Shown here piece after piece: positions 36,891-45,429 of a stretch of 64,000 nucleotides of DNA. The stretch lies in assembly GCF_036250755.1 (NCBI RefSeq), contig NZ_CP109583.1, positions 7,045,501 to 7,109,500 of the forward strand, read 5' to 3'. This stretch comes from Streptomyces uncialis. Lineage in GTDB: Bacteria; Actinomycetota; Actinomycetes; Streptomycetales; Streptomycetaceae. Positions within the stretch are counted from its first letter, which is position 1, and each line of letters begins with the position of its first letter. Under the pieces are notes generated by a model. That model made no database searches and was not told the DNA's origin. It saw only the letters and a list, made by a program, of their open reading frames with translations. Both the position numbers and the translations under genes were made by a program.

Positions 36891-37547
36891 GTGACCGCCC
36901 CCGAGCCGCCCCAGCCCGTAGAAGACGACGACAAGTCGCATGTGCCTCCCCTGACGACGCGGGTCGTCATCGCCGAGGACGAGGCGCTGATCCGTCTCGA
37001 CCTCAAGGAGATGCTGGAGGAGGAGGGCTACAGCGTGGTCGGTGAGGCGGGCGACGGTGAGACGGCTGTCTCGCTCGCCCGGGACCTGCGGCCCGACCTG
37101 GTGATCCTGGATGTGAAGATGCCGAAGCTCGACGGTATCTCCGCGGCCGAGCAGATCGCCGAGGAGTCGATCGCTCCGGTGCTGATGCTGACCGCGTTCT
37201 CGCAGCGGGACCTGGTCGAGCGGGCGCGCGACGCGGGCGCTATGGCGTATCTGGTGAAGCCGTTCAGCAAGAGCGATGTGGTGCCGGCCATCGAGATGGC
37301 GGTATCGCGCTTCACGGAGCTGCGGACGCTGGAGCAGGAGGTCGCGGATCTGACCCAGCGGCTGGAGACGCGGAAGCTGGTGGACCGGGCGAAGTCGGTG
37401 TTGCAGACGGAGTACGGGCTGTCGGAGCCGGCGGCGTTCCGCTGGATTCAGAAGACGTCGATGGACCGCCGGTTGTCGATGCGTGAGGTCGCGGAGGCCG
37501 TGATCGAGGACGGGCGGGAGCGGAAGGCCGCGAAGGAGAAGTCGTAG
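36891..37547 (+). CDS. pdtaR: ANTAR-domain response regulator PdtaR
   Basis: 218-residue two-component regulator that acts on RNA, not DNA. Start is the GTG at 36891 with GAGGAG upstream. An N-terminal proline-rich tail of 20 residues is followed by the receiver domain: TTRVVIAEDEALIRL (acidic pocket E29, D30), phosphoacceptor D74 in VILDVKMPKLDG, LMLTAFS, and Lys in AYLVKPFS. The C-terminal ANTAR domain (about 155-212) has VDRAKSVLQTEYGLSEPAAFRWIQKTSMDRR (in parts). In actinobacteria the cognate kinase is PdtaS, not encoded here. It may prevent termination in target leaders. TAGGCT (36845-36850) is a plausible -10. Confidence 0.92.
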   Translation: MTAPEPPQPVEDDDKSHVPPLTTRVVIAEDEALIRLDLKEMLEEEGYSVVGEAGDGETAVSLARDLRPDLVILDVKMPKLDGISAAEQIAEESIAPVLMLTAFSQRDLVERARDAGAMAYLVKPFSKSDVVPAIEMAVSRFTELRTLEQEVADLTQRLETRKLVDRAKSVLQTEYGLSEPAAFRWIQKTSMDRRLSMREVAEAVIEDGRERKAAKEKS

Positions 37548-37588
37548 GGGGAGTCGTGGGCCGGATCGTTCCCGGCCGGATGTGAAGG

Positions 37589-37627
37589 GGCCCGCTTTTC
37601 CGGAGTTGCTCTCCGGGGAAGCGGGCC
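37589..37627. terminator. Hairpin between convergent pdtaR and liv genes
   Basis: GGCCCGCTTTTCCGGAG (37589-37605) and CTCCGGGGAAGCGGGCC (37611-37627) form a 17-bp stem with two G-U wobbles on the pdtaR transcript, around a five-base loop. It can end pdtaR, and less tightly the liv transcript. Confidence 0.8.
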
Positions 37628-37658
37628 TCTTCGTGTGCGGGGCTGCGTGGGGTCGGCC

Positions 37659-38375
37659 TCAGTCCTCGCCGAGATAGGCCTTGCGGACGGATTCGTCGTG
37701 GAGGAGGTGTTGTCCGCTGCCGGAGAGGACGATCTTCCCGATCTCCATGACATGGCCGTGGTCGGCGAGGGAGAGCGCGGCCTGGGCGTTCTGCTCGACG
37801 AGCAGGATGGTGGTGCCCTGGGATTTGAGTTCGGCGATGGTCGCCATGATTTTCTGCATCATGATCGGTGAGAGGCCCATGGAGGGTTCGTCGAGCATGA
37901 GGAGTTTGGGTCGCGACATGAGTGCGCGGCCCATGGCGAGCATTTGCTGCTCACCGCCGGAAAGGGTGCCCGCGGCTTGTCTGCTGCGCTCCTTGAGGAT
38001 GGGGAAGAGGTCGTAGGAGCGCTCGATGTCGCTGTTGATGCCTTCGGTGTCCTTGCGGAGGAAGGCACCGAGCTGAAGGTTCTCGGCGATGGTGAGCCGG
38101 GGGAAGATATGCCGGCCTTCGGGGGAATGGGCGAGGCCGAGGGCGACGATCTTATGGGCGGGTGTCCCGGTGAGCGGGAGACCGTCGAAGGTGATGGAGC
38201 CGCTGAGCGGCTTCAGCAGCCCGGAGATCGTGCGGAGAGTGGTGGTCTTCCCGGCCCCGTTGGTGCCGATGAGGGTGACGACCTCGCCTGCCGCGACGGT
38301 GAAGGAGATGCCTTTGACGGCCTCGATCTTGCCGTAGGCGACTTTGAGGTCCTTGACTTCCAGGAGTGGGGTCAC
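37659..38375 (-). CDS. livF: Branched-chain amino acid ABC transporter ATPase LivF
   Basis: 238-residue ATPase, one of the two that drive the LivHM permease. Walker A GTNGAGKTTTLRTISGLL, signature LSGGEQQMLAMGRAL, Walker B PKLLMLDEPSMGLSPIM and H-loop region QGTTILLVEQNAQAAL, typical of LivF. Last gene of a five-gene operon transcribed from about 43.4 kb; its start overlaps the livG stop by four bases. It is followed by the hairpin at 37589-37627. Confidence 0.96.
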   Translation of the reverse strand: MTPLLEVKDLKVAYGKIEAVKGISFTVAAGEVVTLIGTNGAGKTTTLRTISGLLKPLSGSITFDGLPLTGTPAHKIVALGLAHSPEGRHIFPRLTIAENLQLGAFLRKDTEGINSDIERSYDLFPILKERSRQAAGTLSGGEQQMLAMGRALMSRPKLLMLDEPSMGLSPIMMQKIMATIAELKSQGTTILLVEQNAQAALSLADHGHVMEIGKIVLSGSGQHLLHDESVRKAYLGED

Positions 38376-39280
38376 TGGTCGTCTCCTTCGGGGCGGGCGG
38401 TGCTGGTGCCGCTGTCGGTGCCGTCCGGGTGGGCGGCTTTCTCGGCGGCGACGACTTCCTCGATGGCGGAGTCCTCGGGTGCGCCTTCGAAAGGGGTGCC
38501 GAGATAGGCGGCGACGACGCGTTCATCGCTCTGGACGGTCTCGCTGGTGCCTTCGACGAGCTTCTCGCCCTGGACGAGGCACGCGACACGGTCGCAGAGG
38601 TTGAAGATGAAGCGCATGTCGTGCTCGATGACGAGGACGGCGATGCCCTGGTCACGGATGGCGAAGACCAGTTCCTCGGTGGTGCGGGTCTCCTGCGGGT
38701 TCATGCCGGCGGTGGGCTCGTCGAGCAGCAGCAGACCGGGGTCGCTGGCGAGCGCGCGGGCGATCTCCAGCTTGCGCTGATCGCCGTAGGGGAGATTGCG
38801 CGCGAGGTGATCGCGTTTATGGGCGAGCCCGATGAATTCGAGGAGCTCCATGGCCCGTTCCTCGGACTCGCGTTCCGCCTTCTTGAATCCGGGGCCGCGC
38901 AGCAGCGCGGACCAGAGCCCTTCCTTGGTGCGGGTGTGCCGTCCTACGAGGACGTTCTCCAGGACGGTCATGTTGGCGAACAGCCGGATGTTCTGGAAGG
39001 TGCGGGCTATTCCGGCCTGGGTGACGAGATGGGGCTTGGGCGGAAGGACGGTGCCCTTGTACGCGACGGTGCCTTCGGTGGGTATGTAGAGCCCGGTCAG
39101 GCAGTTGAAGAAGGTGGTTTTTCCGGCGCCGTTGGGGCCGATGAGTCCGACGATCTCCCCGGTGTTGACGGTGAGGTCGACGGAGCGTACGGCGGTGAGT
39201 CCGCCGAAACGCATGGTGACACCGGTGGCCTGGAGAACGGTGGTGCCGGTGGCTGTCCGGGTGGTGGTCATGGTGGTCAC
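38372..39280 (-). CDS. livG: Branched-chain amino acid ABC transporter ATPase LivG
   Basis: 302-residue ATPase. Walker A GLIGPNGAGKTTFFNCLTG, a signature loop of the LivG type (LPYGDQRKLEIARALASDP), Walker B LLLLDEPTAGMNPQE, and switch VLVIEHDMRFIF. A C-terminal extension of about 40 residues (AAEKAAHPDGTDSGTSTARPEG) is acidic and probably disordered. It overlaps livM and livF by four bases at each end, giving tight translational coupling. Confidence 0.96.
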   Translation of the reverse strand: MTTMTTTRTATGTTVLQATGVTMRFGGLTAVRSVDLTVNTGEIVGLIGPNGAGKTTFFNCLTGLYIPTEGTVAYKGTVLPPKPHLVTQAGIARTFQNIRLFANMTVLENVLVGRHTRTKEGLWSALLRGPGFKKAERESEERAMELLEFIGLAHKRDHLARNLPYGDQRKLEIARALASDPGLLLLDEPTAGMNPQETRTTEELVFAIRDQGIAVLVIEHDMRFIFNLCDRVACLVQGEKLVEGTSETVQSDERVVAAYLGTPFEGAPEDSAIEEVVAAEKAAHPDGTDSGTSTARPEGDDQ

Positions 39281-41085
39281 GCACCCGTCTTCTTGGTGGT
39301 GAGGGGCGGATCGGGATCGAGTCGTTCGTCGGGGACGTCGAGTTGTCCGGTCTCATGGAATTCGAGTTGCTGGCGCCGGTTGGCGATGATGCCTTCGGGG
39401 CGGAATCGCATGAGGAGGACAAGGGCGACACCGAACGCGAGAAGCGAGTGTTCCTTGAGGAAGACGAGTTTCTCGGGGAGGAGATAGAGGAGCGCCGCGC
39501 CGAGCAGGGGTCCGCTCACGGTTCCCATTCCGCCGAGGACGACGGCGGCGAGGAGGAACGCGGAGTTGGGCGGTGTCGAGCCGGCGAACTGGTACGGGTT
39601 GGGGACCACGTTGTAGGTGACGTGGGCACTGACGGTACCGGCGAGTCCGGCGAGCGCGGCGCCGAGGGCGAAGGCGATGAGCTTGACGCGGAAGCCGTTG
39701 ATGCCCATGGCGGTGGCGGCGGTCTCGTCCTCGCGGATGGCGACCCAGGCGCGGCCGATGCGTGAGTCGGACGCGCGGTTGTAGACGAGGATGACGATGG
39801 CCATGACGAGGACCATCAGCAGGTAGTAGTTCGCGAACCTGCCGAGGGTGATTCCGGCGATGTCATGGGTCTCCCCGAAGTTGAATCCGAAGAGTACGAG
39901 GTCGGGGATACCGGCGATGCCGTTGGGCCCGTTGGTGATGTCGGGTCCGGAGTCGCCGTCGAGGTTGTTGACGGCGATGCGGAAGATCTCGCCGAAGCCG
40001 AGGGTGACGATGGCGAGGTAGTCGCCGCGCAGCCGCAGGGTCGGGGCGCCGATGAGGACGCCGAAGATCAGTGAGGCGGCGGCGCCGGAGAGGGCGGCGG
40101 CCCAGAAGGGGAACTGGACGCCGGAGAAGCGGGAGAACTCGGAGCCGGAGACCAGCGCGGCGGTGTAGGCGCCGACGCCGAGGAAGGCGACGTATCCGAG
40201 GTCGAGGAGTCCGGCGAGGCCGACGACGATGTTGAGGCCGAGGGCGACGGTTCCGAAGATCAGGATGTTGACGCCGAGGTTCGTGTAGTGGTCGTTCGTC
40301 TGGGTGAACGGGAACACGATGGCCGCGGCGAAGCCCATGGCGAGGGTGTAGGAGCGGTTCTCGGCGGCGAGCCGGGAGAGCCGGTCGAGGAGTCCCGCGG
40401 TGCTCATCGACCAGACGCCGAGGACGACGACGATCAGATAGCCGATGAAGGTCTCGCCTTCCTCGGACGGGGTCTCGATGCCGTAGATGAAGGTGAGGAG
40501 CCCGACGAGGGTGATGACGGAGATGAGGGTGCGCTGGAGCCACGGCGCGACGGGCGCGGGGGCGGGGACGCGGTCGGGCTTCCTGATCAGGCCGCGCAGG
40601 GTGAGCCCGAGGCCGGTGCCGCCGTCCGGTCCGGTCTCGGTCGGCCGGGGGAGGCCCAAGGCGCCGATGAGCGGGAGCGCGGACGCCACGACGGCCACGT
40701 AGGCGCCGGGTTCGAGGTTGGCCAGCCCGCCGAGGTCGACGGTGATGGCGATGACGGTGAACCAGGTGACGCCGAGGACCCCGAGGGCGGCGAGGGTGAG
40801 GGGCGCGTCGCCGCGGCCGGGGTTCAGCCATCGCAGACCGCGTATCTCGTAGGCGGCGAGCGCGTAGAGCGTGGCGAGGGCTCCGGCGACGACGGTCATC
40901 CACTGGAGGCCGCCGGGGTAGCCGTAGACGGTGAGGTCCCCGGGGAAGGCCGCGGTCCAGGTCCAGGCGAGGAAGGCGGAGACGATGCTCGCGGCACCGC
41001 CGGCGACGGTGAGGGCACGGGCCGCCTGGAGGGGGAGCGGGATGAGGGTGGTGGTGCTGCTGGTCTTGGTCGTCATGGTGGTCAC
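39277..41085 (-). CDS. livM: Branched-chain amino acid ABC transporter permease LivM
   Basis: 602-residue permease, longer than the roughly 330-420 of enterobacterial LivM. The N-terminal 230 residues hold additional hydrophobic segments (about five), followed by a hydrophilic loop rich in proline. The conserved LivM core is in the C-terminal half (GLNIVVGLAGLLDLGYVAFLGVGAYTAAL, in parts; LRGDYLAIVTLGFGEIFRI; RNSRIGRAW-like DSRIGRAWVAIREDETAA). The ending DERLDPDPPLTTKKTGA is hydrophilic. Four-base overlaps with livH and livG place it inside the operon. Confidence 0.94.
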   Translation of the reverse strand: MTTMTTKTSSTTTLIPLPLQAARALTVAGGAASIVSAFLAWTWTAAFPGDLTVYGYPGGLQWMTVVAGALATLYALAAYEIRGLRWLNPGRGDAPLTLAALGVLGVTWFTVIAITVDLGGLANLEPGAYVAVVASALPLIGALGLPRPTETGPDGGTGLGLTLRGLIRKPDRVPAPAPVAPWLQRTLISVITLVGLLTFIYGIETPSEEGETFIGYLIVVVLGVWSMSTAGLLDRLSRLAAENRSYTLAMGFAAAIVFPFTQTNDHYTNLGVNILIFGTVALGLNIVVGLAGLLDLGYVAFLGVGAYTAALVSGSEFSRFSGVQFPFWAAALSGAAASLIFGVLIGAPTLRLRGDYLAIVTLGFGEIFRIAVNNLDGDSGPDITNGPNGIAGIPDLVLFGFNFGETHDIAGITLGRFANYYLLMVLVMAIVILVYNRASDSRIGRAWVAIREDETAATAMGINGFRVKLIAFALGAALAGLAGTVSAHVTYNVVPNPYQFAGSTPPNSAFLLAAVVLGGMGTVSGPLLGAALLYLLPEKLVFLKEHSLLAFGVALVLLMRFRPEGIIANRRQQLEFHETGQLDVPDERLDPDPPLTTKKTGA

Positions 41086-42014
41086 GCCCTGTCCGCGACG
41101 CGTTCGCCGAGCAGGCCCTGGGGCCTGAGCAGGAGGACGAGGATGAGGAGGCAGAAGGCCCAGACGTTGGCCCAGCTGGCGCCGCCGAGCTGCTGGAGAC
41201 CGGGTATGCCGTCGATGTAGGCGCTGGCGAGGGTCTCGGCGATGCCGAGGACGATTCCGCCGAGCATGGCGCCGTAGATGTTGCCGATGCCGCCGAGGAC
41301 GGCCGCGGTGAAGGCCTTGAGGCCCATGATGAAGCCCATGCGGTACTCGACATGGCCGTACTTGAAGCCGTACGCGATGGCGGCGACGGCGGCGAAGAAG
41401 CCGCCGATGGCGAAGGCGATGACGATGATGCGGTTGGTGTCGATGCCCATGAGCTGCGCGGTGTCGGGGTCCTGCGCGGTGGCCTGCATGGCGCGGCCGG
41501 TGCGGCTGCGGCGGACGAAGAGCGCGAGGCCGGTCATGCAGACGGCGGCGATGGAGATGAGGAAGATGTCGGCGTTGGTGACGGTGAGGCTGCCGATCTC
41601 GTAGCTGCCTTTGCCGAGTTCGGGGAAGACACGGGCCTTGTCGGCCTTGGGGTAGAAGTTGCGCACGACCTCCTGGAGGGCCAGGGAGAGGCCGATGGCG
41701 GTGATGAGGGGTGCTAGTCGTGGTGCTCCGCGCAGGGGTCTGTAGGCGAAGCGTTCGGCTCCTACGGCGAAGAGGATGGCTATGAGTCCGCCGCCGATGA
41801 GCATCAGGGGCAGGGCCGCCCAGACCGAGGTGCCGGCGGGCAGGACGTAGGCGTAGACGGTGAGCGCGCCGAAGCCGCCGATCATGAAGATCTCACCGTG
41901 CGCGAAGTTGATGAGCTGGACGATGCCGTAGACCATCGTGTAGCCGATGGCGATCAGGCCATACATCGAGCCGAGGAGCAGCCCGTTGGCCAGCTGCTGC
42001 GGCAGAGTGTTCAC
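41082..42014 (-). CDS. livH: Branched-chain amino acid ABC transporter permease LivH
   Basis: 310-residue permease with eight or so membrane segments. Family markers: LLLGSMYGLIAIGYTMVYGIVQLINFAHGEIFMIGGF (in parts), RRSRTGRAMQATAQDPDTAQLMGIDTNRI (the EAA-like coupling loop, in parts), and VLGGIGNIYGAMLGGIVLG. It pairs with LivM to make the channel. Separated from livJ by 183 bases that contain a hairpin and a tandem repeat; overlaps livM by four bases. Confidence 0.95.
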   Translation of the reverse strand: MNTLPQQLANGLLLGSMYGLIAIGYTMVYGIVQLINFAHGEIFMIGGFGALTVYAYVLPAGTSVWAALPLMLIGGGLIAILFAVGAERFAYRPLRGAPRLAPLITAIGLSLALQEVVRNFYPKADKARVFPELGKGSYEIGSLTVTNADIFLISIAAVCMTGLALFVRRSRTGRAMQATAQDPDTAQLMGIDTNRIIVIAFAIGGFFAAVAAIAYGFKYGHVEYRMGFIMGLKAFTAAVLGGIGNIYGAMLGGIVLGIAETLASAYIDGIPGLQQLGGASWANVWAFCLLILVLLLRPQGLLGERVADRA

Positions 42015-42063
42015 CGCGTGGCCTCCATTGTCGCTGGGGGTAGGCAGGGTGGGGTCAGACGAG

Positions 42064-42099
42064 GGGCCGCGCGGTTGGGGTCTGCCTTCCGCGCGGCCC
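42064..42099 (-). terminator. Hairpin between livJ and livH
   Basis: GGGCCGCGCGG (42064-42074) and CCGCGCGGCCC (42089-42099) form a perfect 11-bp stem with a 14-base loop. In this position it probably acts as a partial terminator or 3' stabiliser, so that the binding protein is made in excess over the membrane subunits. Confidence 0.65.
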
Positions 42100-42122
42100 T
42101 GGCACTGCCGTTGTCGTCTGCT

Positions 42123-42178
42123 GGTGCGGTGGTGCGGTGGTGCGGTGGTGCGGTGGTGCGGTGGTGCGGTCGTGCTGT
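42123..42178. repeat. Tandem 8-bp repeat in the livJ-livH spacer
   Basis: Six perfect head-to-tail copies of GGTGCGGT (42123-42170) followed by a degenerate seventh (CGTGCTGT). It lies within the transcribed spacer between the livJ stop and the hairpin. Slipped-strand copy-number change is likely for such a tract. Confidence 0.9.
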
Positions 42179-42197
42179 GGGGCGCGAGGCGGGTGTG

Positions 42198-43442
42198 TCA
42201 GCCGTTGTAGGTGCCGGTCTTCACGGCTTCCCACTTGCCGCTCTTGACCTGGTACACGGTGAGCTGCTTGTTGGCGGTGTCGCCGTACTCGTCGAAGGAG
42301 ACCTTGCCGGTGATGCCTTCGAAGTTGCTCTTGCCGACCTCTTCGACGACCTTCGCGCGGAGTTCCTTGCCGCCGGGCAGCTTGCCGTCGTTGCCTTCCT
42401 TGATGGTCTTGACGGCGTTGATGATGGCGTTGGCGGCGTCGTACGAGTAGCCGCCGTAGGTGCCGTAGGTGCCCTTGTAGCCCTTGGACTTGTAGGTCTC
42501 GATGAAGGTCTTGGCGGCGGGGAGGGTGTCGACGGGGACACCGACGGAGGTCACCACGTCGCCTTCGGAGGCGCCGCCCGCGGTCTCGATGTAGGTGGGG
42601 CTGAACATGCCGTCGCCGCCGAAGAGCGGGATCTTGACGCCGGCTTCCTTGAGCTGCTTGGTGATGAGCTGGGACTCGTCGTACTGGCCGCCGTAGTAGA
42701 CGAGGTCGGCCTTGGCGGCCTTGATCTTGGTGACGAGGGCCCCGAAGTCCTTGTCGCCGGTGTTGATGCTGTCGGTGCCGCCGACCTTGCCGCCGAGCTC
42801 CTCGAACTGCTCGCGGAAGATCTTGGCGAGACCGGCACCGTAGGTCTGCTTGTCGTCGACGACGAAGACCCGCTTCTTCTTCATGCCTTTGAACGCGTAG
42901 TCGGCCGCGAAGCCGCCCTGGAGGGCGTCGGTGGTGGCGGTGCGGAAGTAGGTGGTGTACGGGCGCTTCTTGGTACCGCTCTGCCAGTCCTTGCCCTGGG
43001 TCAGCTCGGGGTTGGTGTTGGAGGGCGAGATCTGTACCAGGTTGGCGGAGGCGAAGACCTGCTGCATGGACTGGGCGACGCCCGAGTTGAGGGGGCCGAC
43101 GACCCCGACGACCTTGCTGTCGCCGACGAGGGCGGTGGCGTTCTGCTGGCCGGTGGCCGGCTGCGCCTTGTCGTCGAGGGCCTTGATCTGGAATTTCACC
43201 CCGGGGACGACCTTCTTGGCGTTGGCGTCGTCGACGGCGATCTGGACGCCGTACTGGATGCCGAGTCCGGTCGCGGAATTCTCGCCGGAGAGGGGTGCGT
43301 CGACACCGATGGTGATGGTGGTGGTGGCGTCGCCGTCGCCGTTGTCCCCGGAGCCGCCTTCGTCCCGTGATCCACAGGCGGTGAGGGTGAGCGCTCCTGT
43401 GGTGAGAACGGAGGTGAGTATCAGCAAAGAACGCTGTCGCAC
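42198..43442 (-). CDS. livJ: Branched-chain amino acid-binding lipoprotein LivJ
   Basis: 414-residue solute-binding lipoprotein. Start GTG at 43442 after AAAGGACT. Signal peptide VRQRSLLILTSVLTTGALTL with lipobox LTAC (lipidated Cys23), then a Gly/Asp linker and the type I periplasmic-binding fold: TITIGVDAPLSGENSATGLGI, VVGVVGPLNSGVAQSM, VFVVDDKQTYGAGLAKIFREQ, GAKADLVYYGG-like KAAKADLVYYGGQYDESQL, and YDAANAIINAVK. It captures Leu, Ile, Val or a related ligand for LivHMGF. First gene of the operon. Confidence 0.94.
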   Translation of the reverse strand: MRQRSLLILTSVLTTGALTLTACGSRDEGGSGDNGDGDATTTITIGVDAPLSGENSATGLGIQYGVQIAVDDANAKKVVPGVKFQIKALDDKAQPATGQQNATALVGDSKVVGVVGPLNSGVAQSMQQVFASANLVQISPSNTNPELTQGKDWQSGTKKRPYTTYFRTATTDALQGGFAADYAFKGMKKKRVFVVDDKQTYGAGLAKIFREQFEELGGKVGGTDSINTGDKDFGALVTKIKAAKADLVYYGGQYDESQLITKQLKEAGVKIPLFGGDGMFSPTYIETAGGASEGDVVTSVGVPVDTLPAAKTFIETYKSKGYKGTYGTYGGYSYDAANAIINAVKTIKEGNDGKLPGGKELRAKVVEEVGKSNFEGITGKVSFDEYGDTANKQLTVYQVKSGKWEAVKTGTYNG

Positions 43443-44878
43443 AATCAGTCCTTTCCGCCGACACGTCCGTCCCTGTTTGGGCCGAAACATTGTCGTGCTG
43501 GTACCGAACTCCCGATGGAGCGGTGACTGGCGGTGACTCTAAGCCTGACCCCTGGCCTGGGGCAGTGGCGTGGGCGTGCTTGTGACTCTCTTGTTATGAC
43601 GGGCCGGAATTTGCGATTCCACTCTGCGGTCCGTGGACGGCTTCGGCGGTTTCTCCGTGTGGTCCACATTCTGAGAGTGCGCACTTCCGCTTAGTGGTGC
43701 GCCGGACACCGGAGAGCGGGCACTTGATGATCATTTGGGCCCCCCGGGAAAGATCCACTATCTAGATGCCTATAGCATCGAGATGTTTAGCCGGTATTGC
43801 TGCCGTGTTACGTAGCGTGATGTCGCACAGGCCCGGATCGGCATTCAGTGGTACTTCCGATTGAACGCCCCTTTATGTCCGCTCCGGAGTGTGCAAAATA
43901 CGCCGGTGTTCCCGTCGGCGAGCGGATTGGGTGGCGGTGCGACGGTGCAGTCGTGGGAATCCGGTGAATCCCGAATCGGGGGAATGTGTGCCGCGTGGGG
44001 CGTATGGGGTCGGAGCACCCCCGCGCTGACCGGCGCGTACGCGCTCCCGGGCCTTCCCGGTCCTTCCTGGTGGTACGTCCCGTGCGGGGCCGCGCTGTTG
44101 GAGGAGGGTGGGGCCGGAAAGCGGGGGGAGTGGGGGAGTTCACGCCCGTATGGCGCGATTTCCTACCCGGACGGGTGCCCGTTTTCCGGACGGGAGCGCG
44201 CTACCGACCTGTTCAACCCGGTTGGTGGTCCACCCGGTTGAGGCCCCGCCGGACCCGCCCAGGGCCGGCTGCGGCGGACGTCCCGGCCCTGGTGCGGCCG
44301 GTGTGCGATCCGGTGCGATCCGGCCGCGATGTCCACGCGCGCCCATGGGGGTCATGTGCGGAACGTGGTGGGACGGGTGGGAAGCGTGAGGGTTGTCGGT
44401 GGAGGGTCCGGACCCGGTGAACATTTCGCAGGGTGACGGACCTGGTGCCGTGCCCGGGGCACTGTTCGTCCGCAAGTGCCGTGGGGGAGTGCTGAAACGT
44501 TCACTCGGGCGCCCACCGGACACACCGGTCCGCATTCTGGACACTTGTGCGCGGGAGTGGCGGGCGCGGGCGCTTTGTCCGGTCGGCGACGGGGGCTGGG
44601 GCCGGAAGCCGGGGGCCAGGGCCGGGTGCTGGGGGTCGGAGGTCGGGGCCGGACGGCTGTCGGCCGACACGTGCGCCGCCGCCGGGGCAGCCGGAATCCG
44701 GGCGACGGCCGATGTCCGCCCCTGTCCGCTCCTGACTCGGCTCCTGGCTCAGCCCTGAGTCGGCCTCTGAGGGGGCCTCTGAGTCGGCCCCGCCCCCGCC
44801 CGTGCCGGGATGGTCGCCGTCGGAGGGTTGCGGCGGGGGTGGCTCACGGCGGACCTCCGCACACCCCCCAGGGGGGGG
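43443..44878. other. 1.4-kb stretch without a convincing gene
   Basis: Between livJ and the thioesterase, both on the minus strand. Bases 43600-43900 are AT-richer than average, with short dyads (TGTGGTCCACA near 43659 and ATCTAGAT near 43759), and probably hold the livJ promoter. Bases 43900-44878 show overlapping open frames on both strands with Gly/Pro/Arg-rich translations and no family match or clear ribosome site. I see no repeat-family copies here. It may be a decayed gene or a regulatory region. Confidence 0.5.
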
Positions 44879-45343
44879 CTACTTGGTGTCGCCGACCGTC
44901 CTGAGCAGGCAGGTGAGCCGTGCTGTGCACACCCGCTTGCCCGTCTCGTCGGTGATGACGATCTCGTAGGTCGCGGTGGACCGTCCCTGGTGGACGGGGG
45001 TGGCCACGCCGGTGACATCTCCGGAGCGCACCCCGCGGTGGTGGGTGCAGTTCAGGTCGACGCCGACGGCGATCTTCCCGGCGCCGCCGTGGAGCATGGC
45101 GCCGATGGAGCCCAGGGTCTCGGCGAGTACGGCGGAGGCGCCCCCGTGCAGCAGGCCGTAGGGCTGGGTGTTGCCCTCGACGGGCATGGTGCCGACGACG
45201 CGGTCGGCGCTCGCCTCCCCGATCTCGATGCCCATCCGGGTGCCGAGGTGTCCGGCGGAGAACAGGGAGGGAAGGTCGACGCCCAGGGCCGCGTACTCGT
45301 CGATGACTTCCTGCGGGAACTTCGCGGTGTGCTGCTCGCCCAT
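44879..45343 (-). CDS. PaaI-type hotdog thioesterase
   Basis: 154-residue hotdog-fold acyl-CoA thioesterase. The core reads GTMPVEGNTQPYGLLHGGASAVLAETLGSIGAMLHGG (in parts) with the HGG motif and the downstream Glu used by 4-hydroxybenzoyl/phenylacetyl-CoA type enzymes, then VGVDLNCTHHRGVRSGDVTGVATP. Start ATG at 45343 after GGAGC; the open frame runs far upstream, but that part is antisense to no gene and out of family. Substrate unknown. Confidence 0.88.
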   Translation of the reverse strand: MGEQHTAKFPQEVIDEYAALGVDLPSLFSAGHLGTRMGIEIGEASADRVVGTMPVEGNTQPYGLLHGGASAVLAETLGSIGAMLHGGAGKIAVGVDLNCTHHRGVRSGDVTGVATPVHQGRSTATYEIVITDETGKRVCTARLTCLLRTVGDTK

Positions 45344-45429
45344 GGGCCCGGCTCCGTTCGTGTTCGTCGTCGCGTGCGGTGTGCACCTGGTGGTGCGAAC
45401 TGTTCTACCAGGTCCCGCTGAGCGAACGC

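Noticed and set aside
42123..42178. CRISPR array
   Set aside because: The repeat unit is 8 bp with no spacers; no cas genes occur in the window.
44140..44670. 176-residue minus-strand frame in the gene-free stretch
   Set aside because: Pro/Ser/Arg-rich without domain signs or ribosome site; overlapping frames on the plus strand are equally open.
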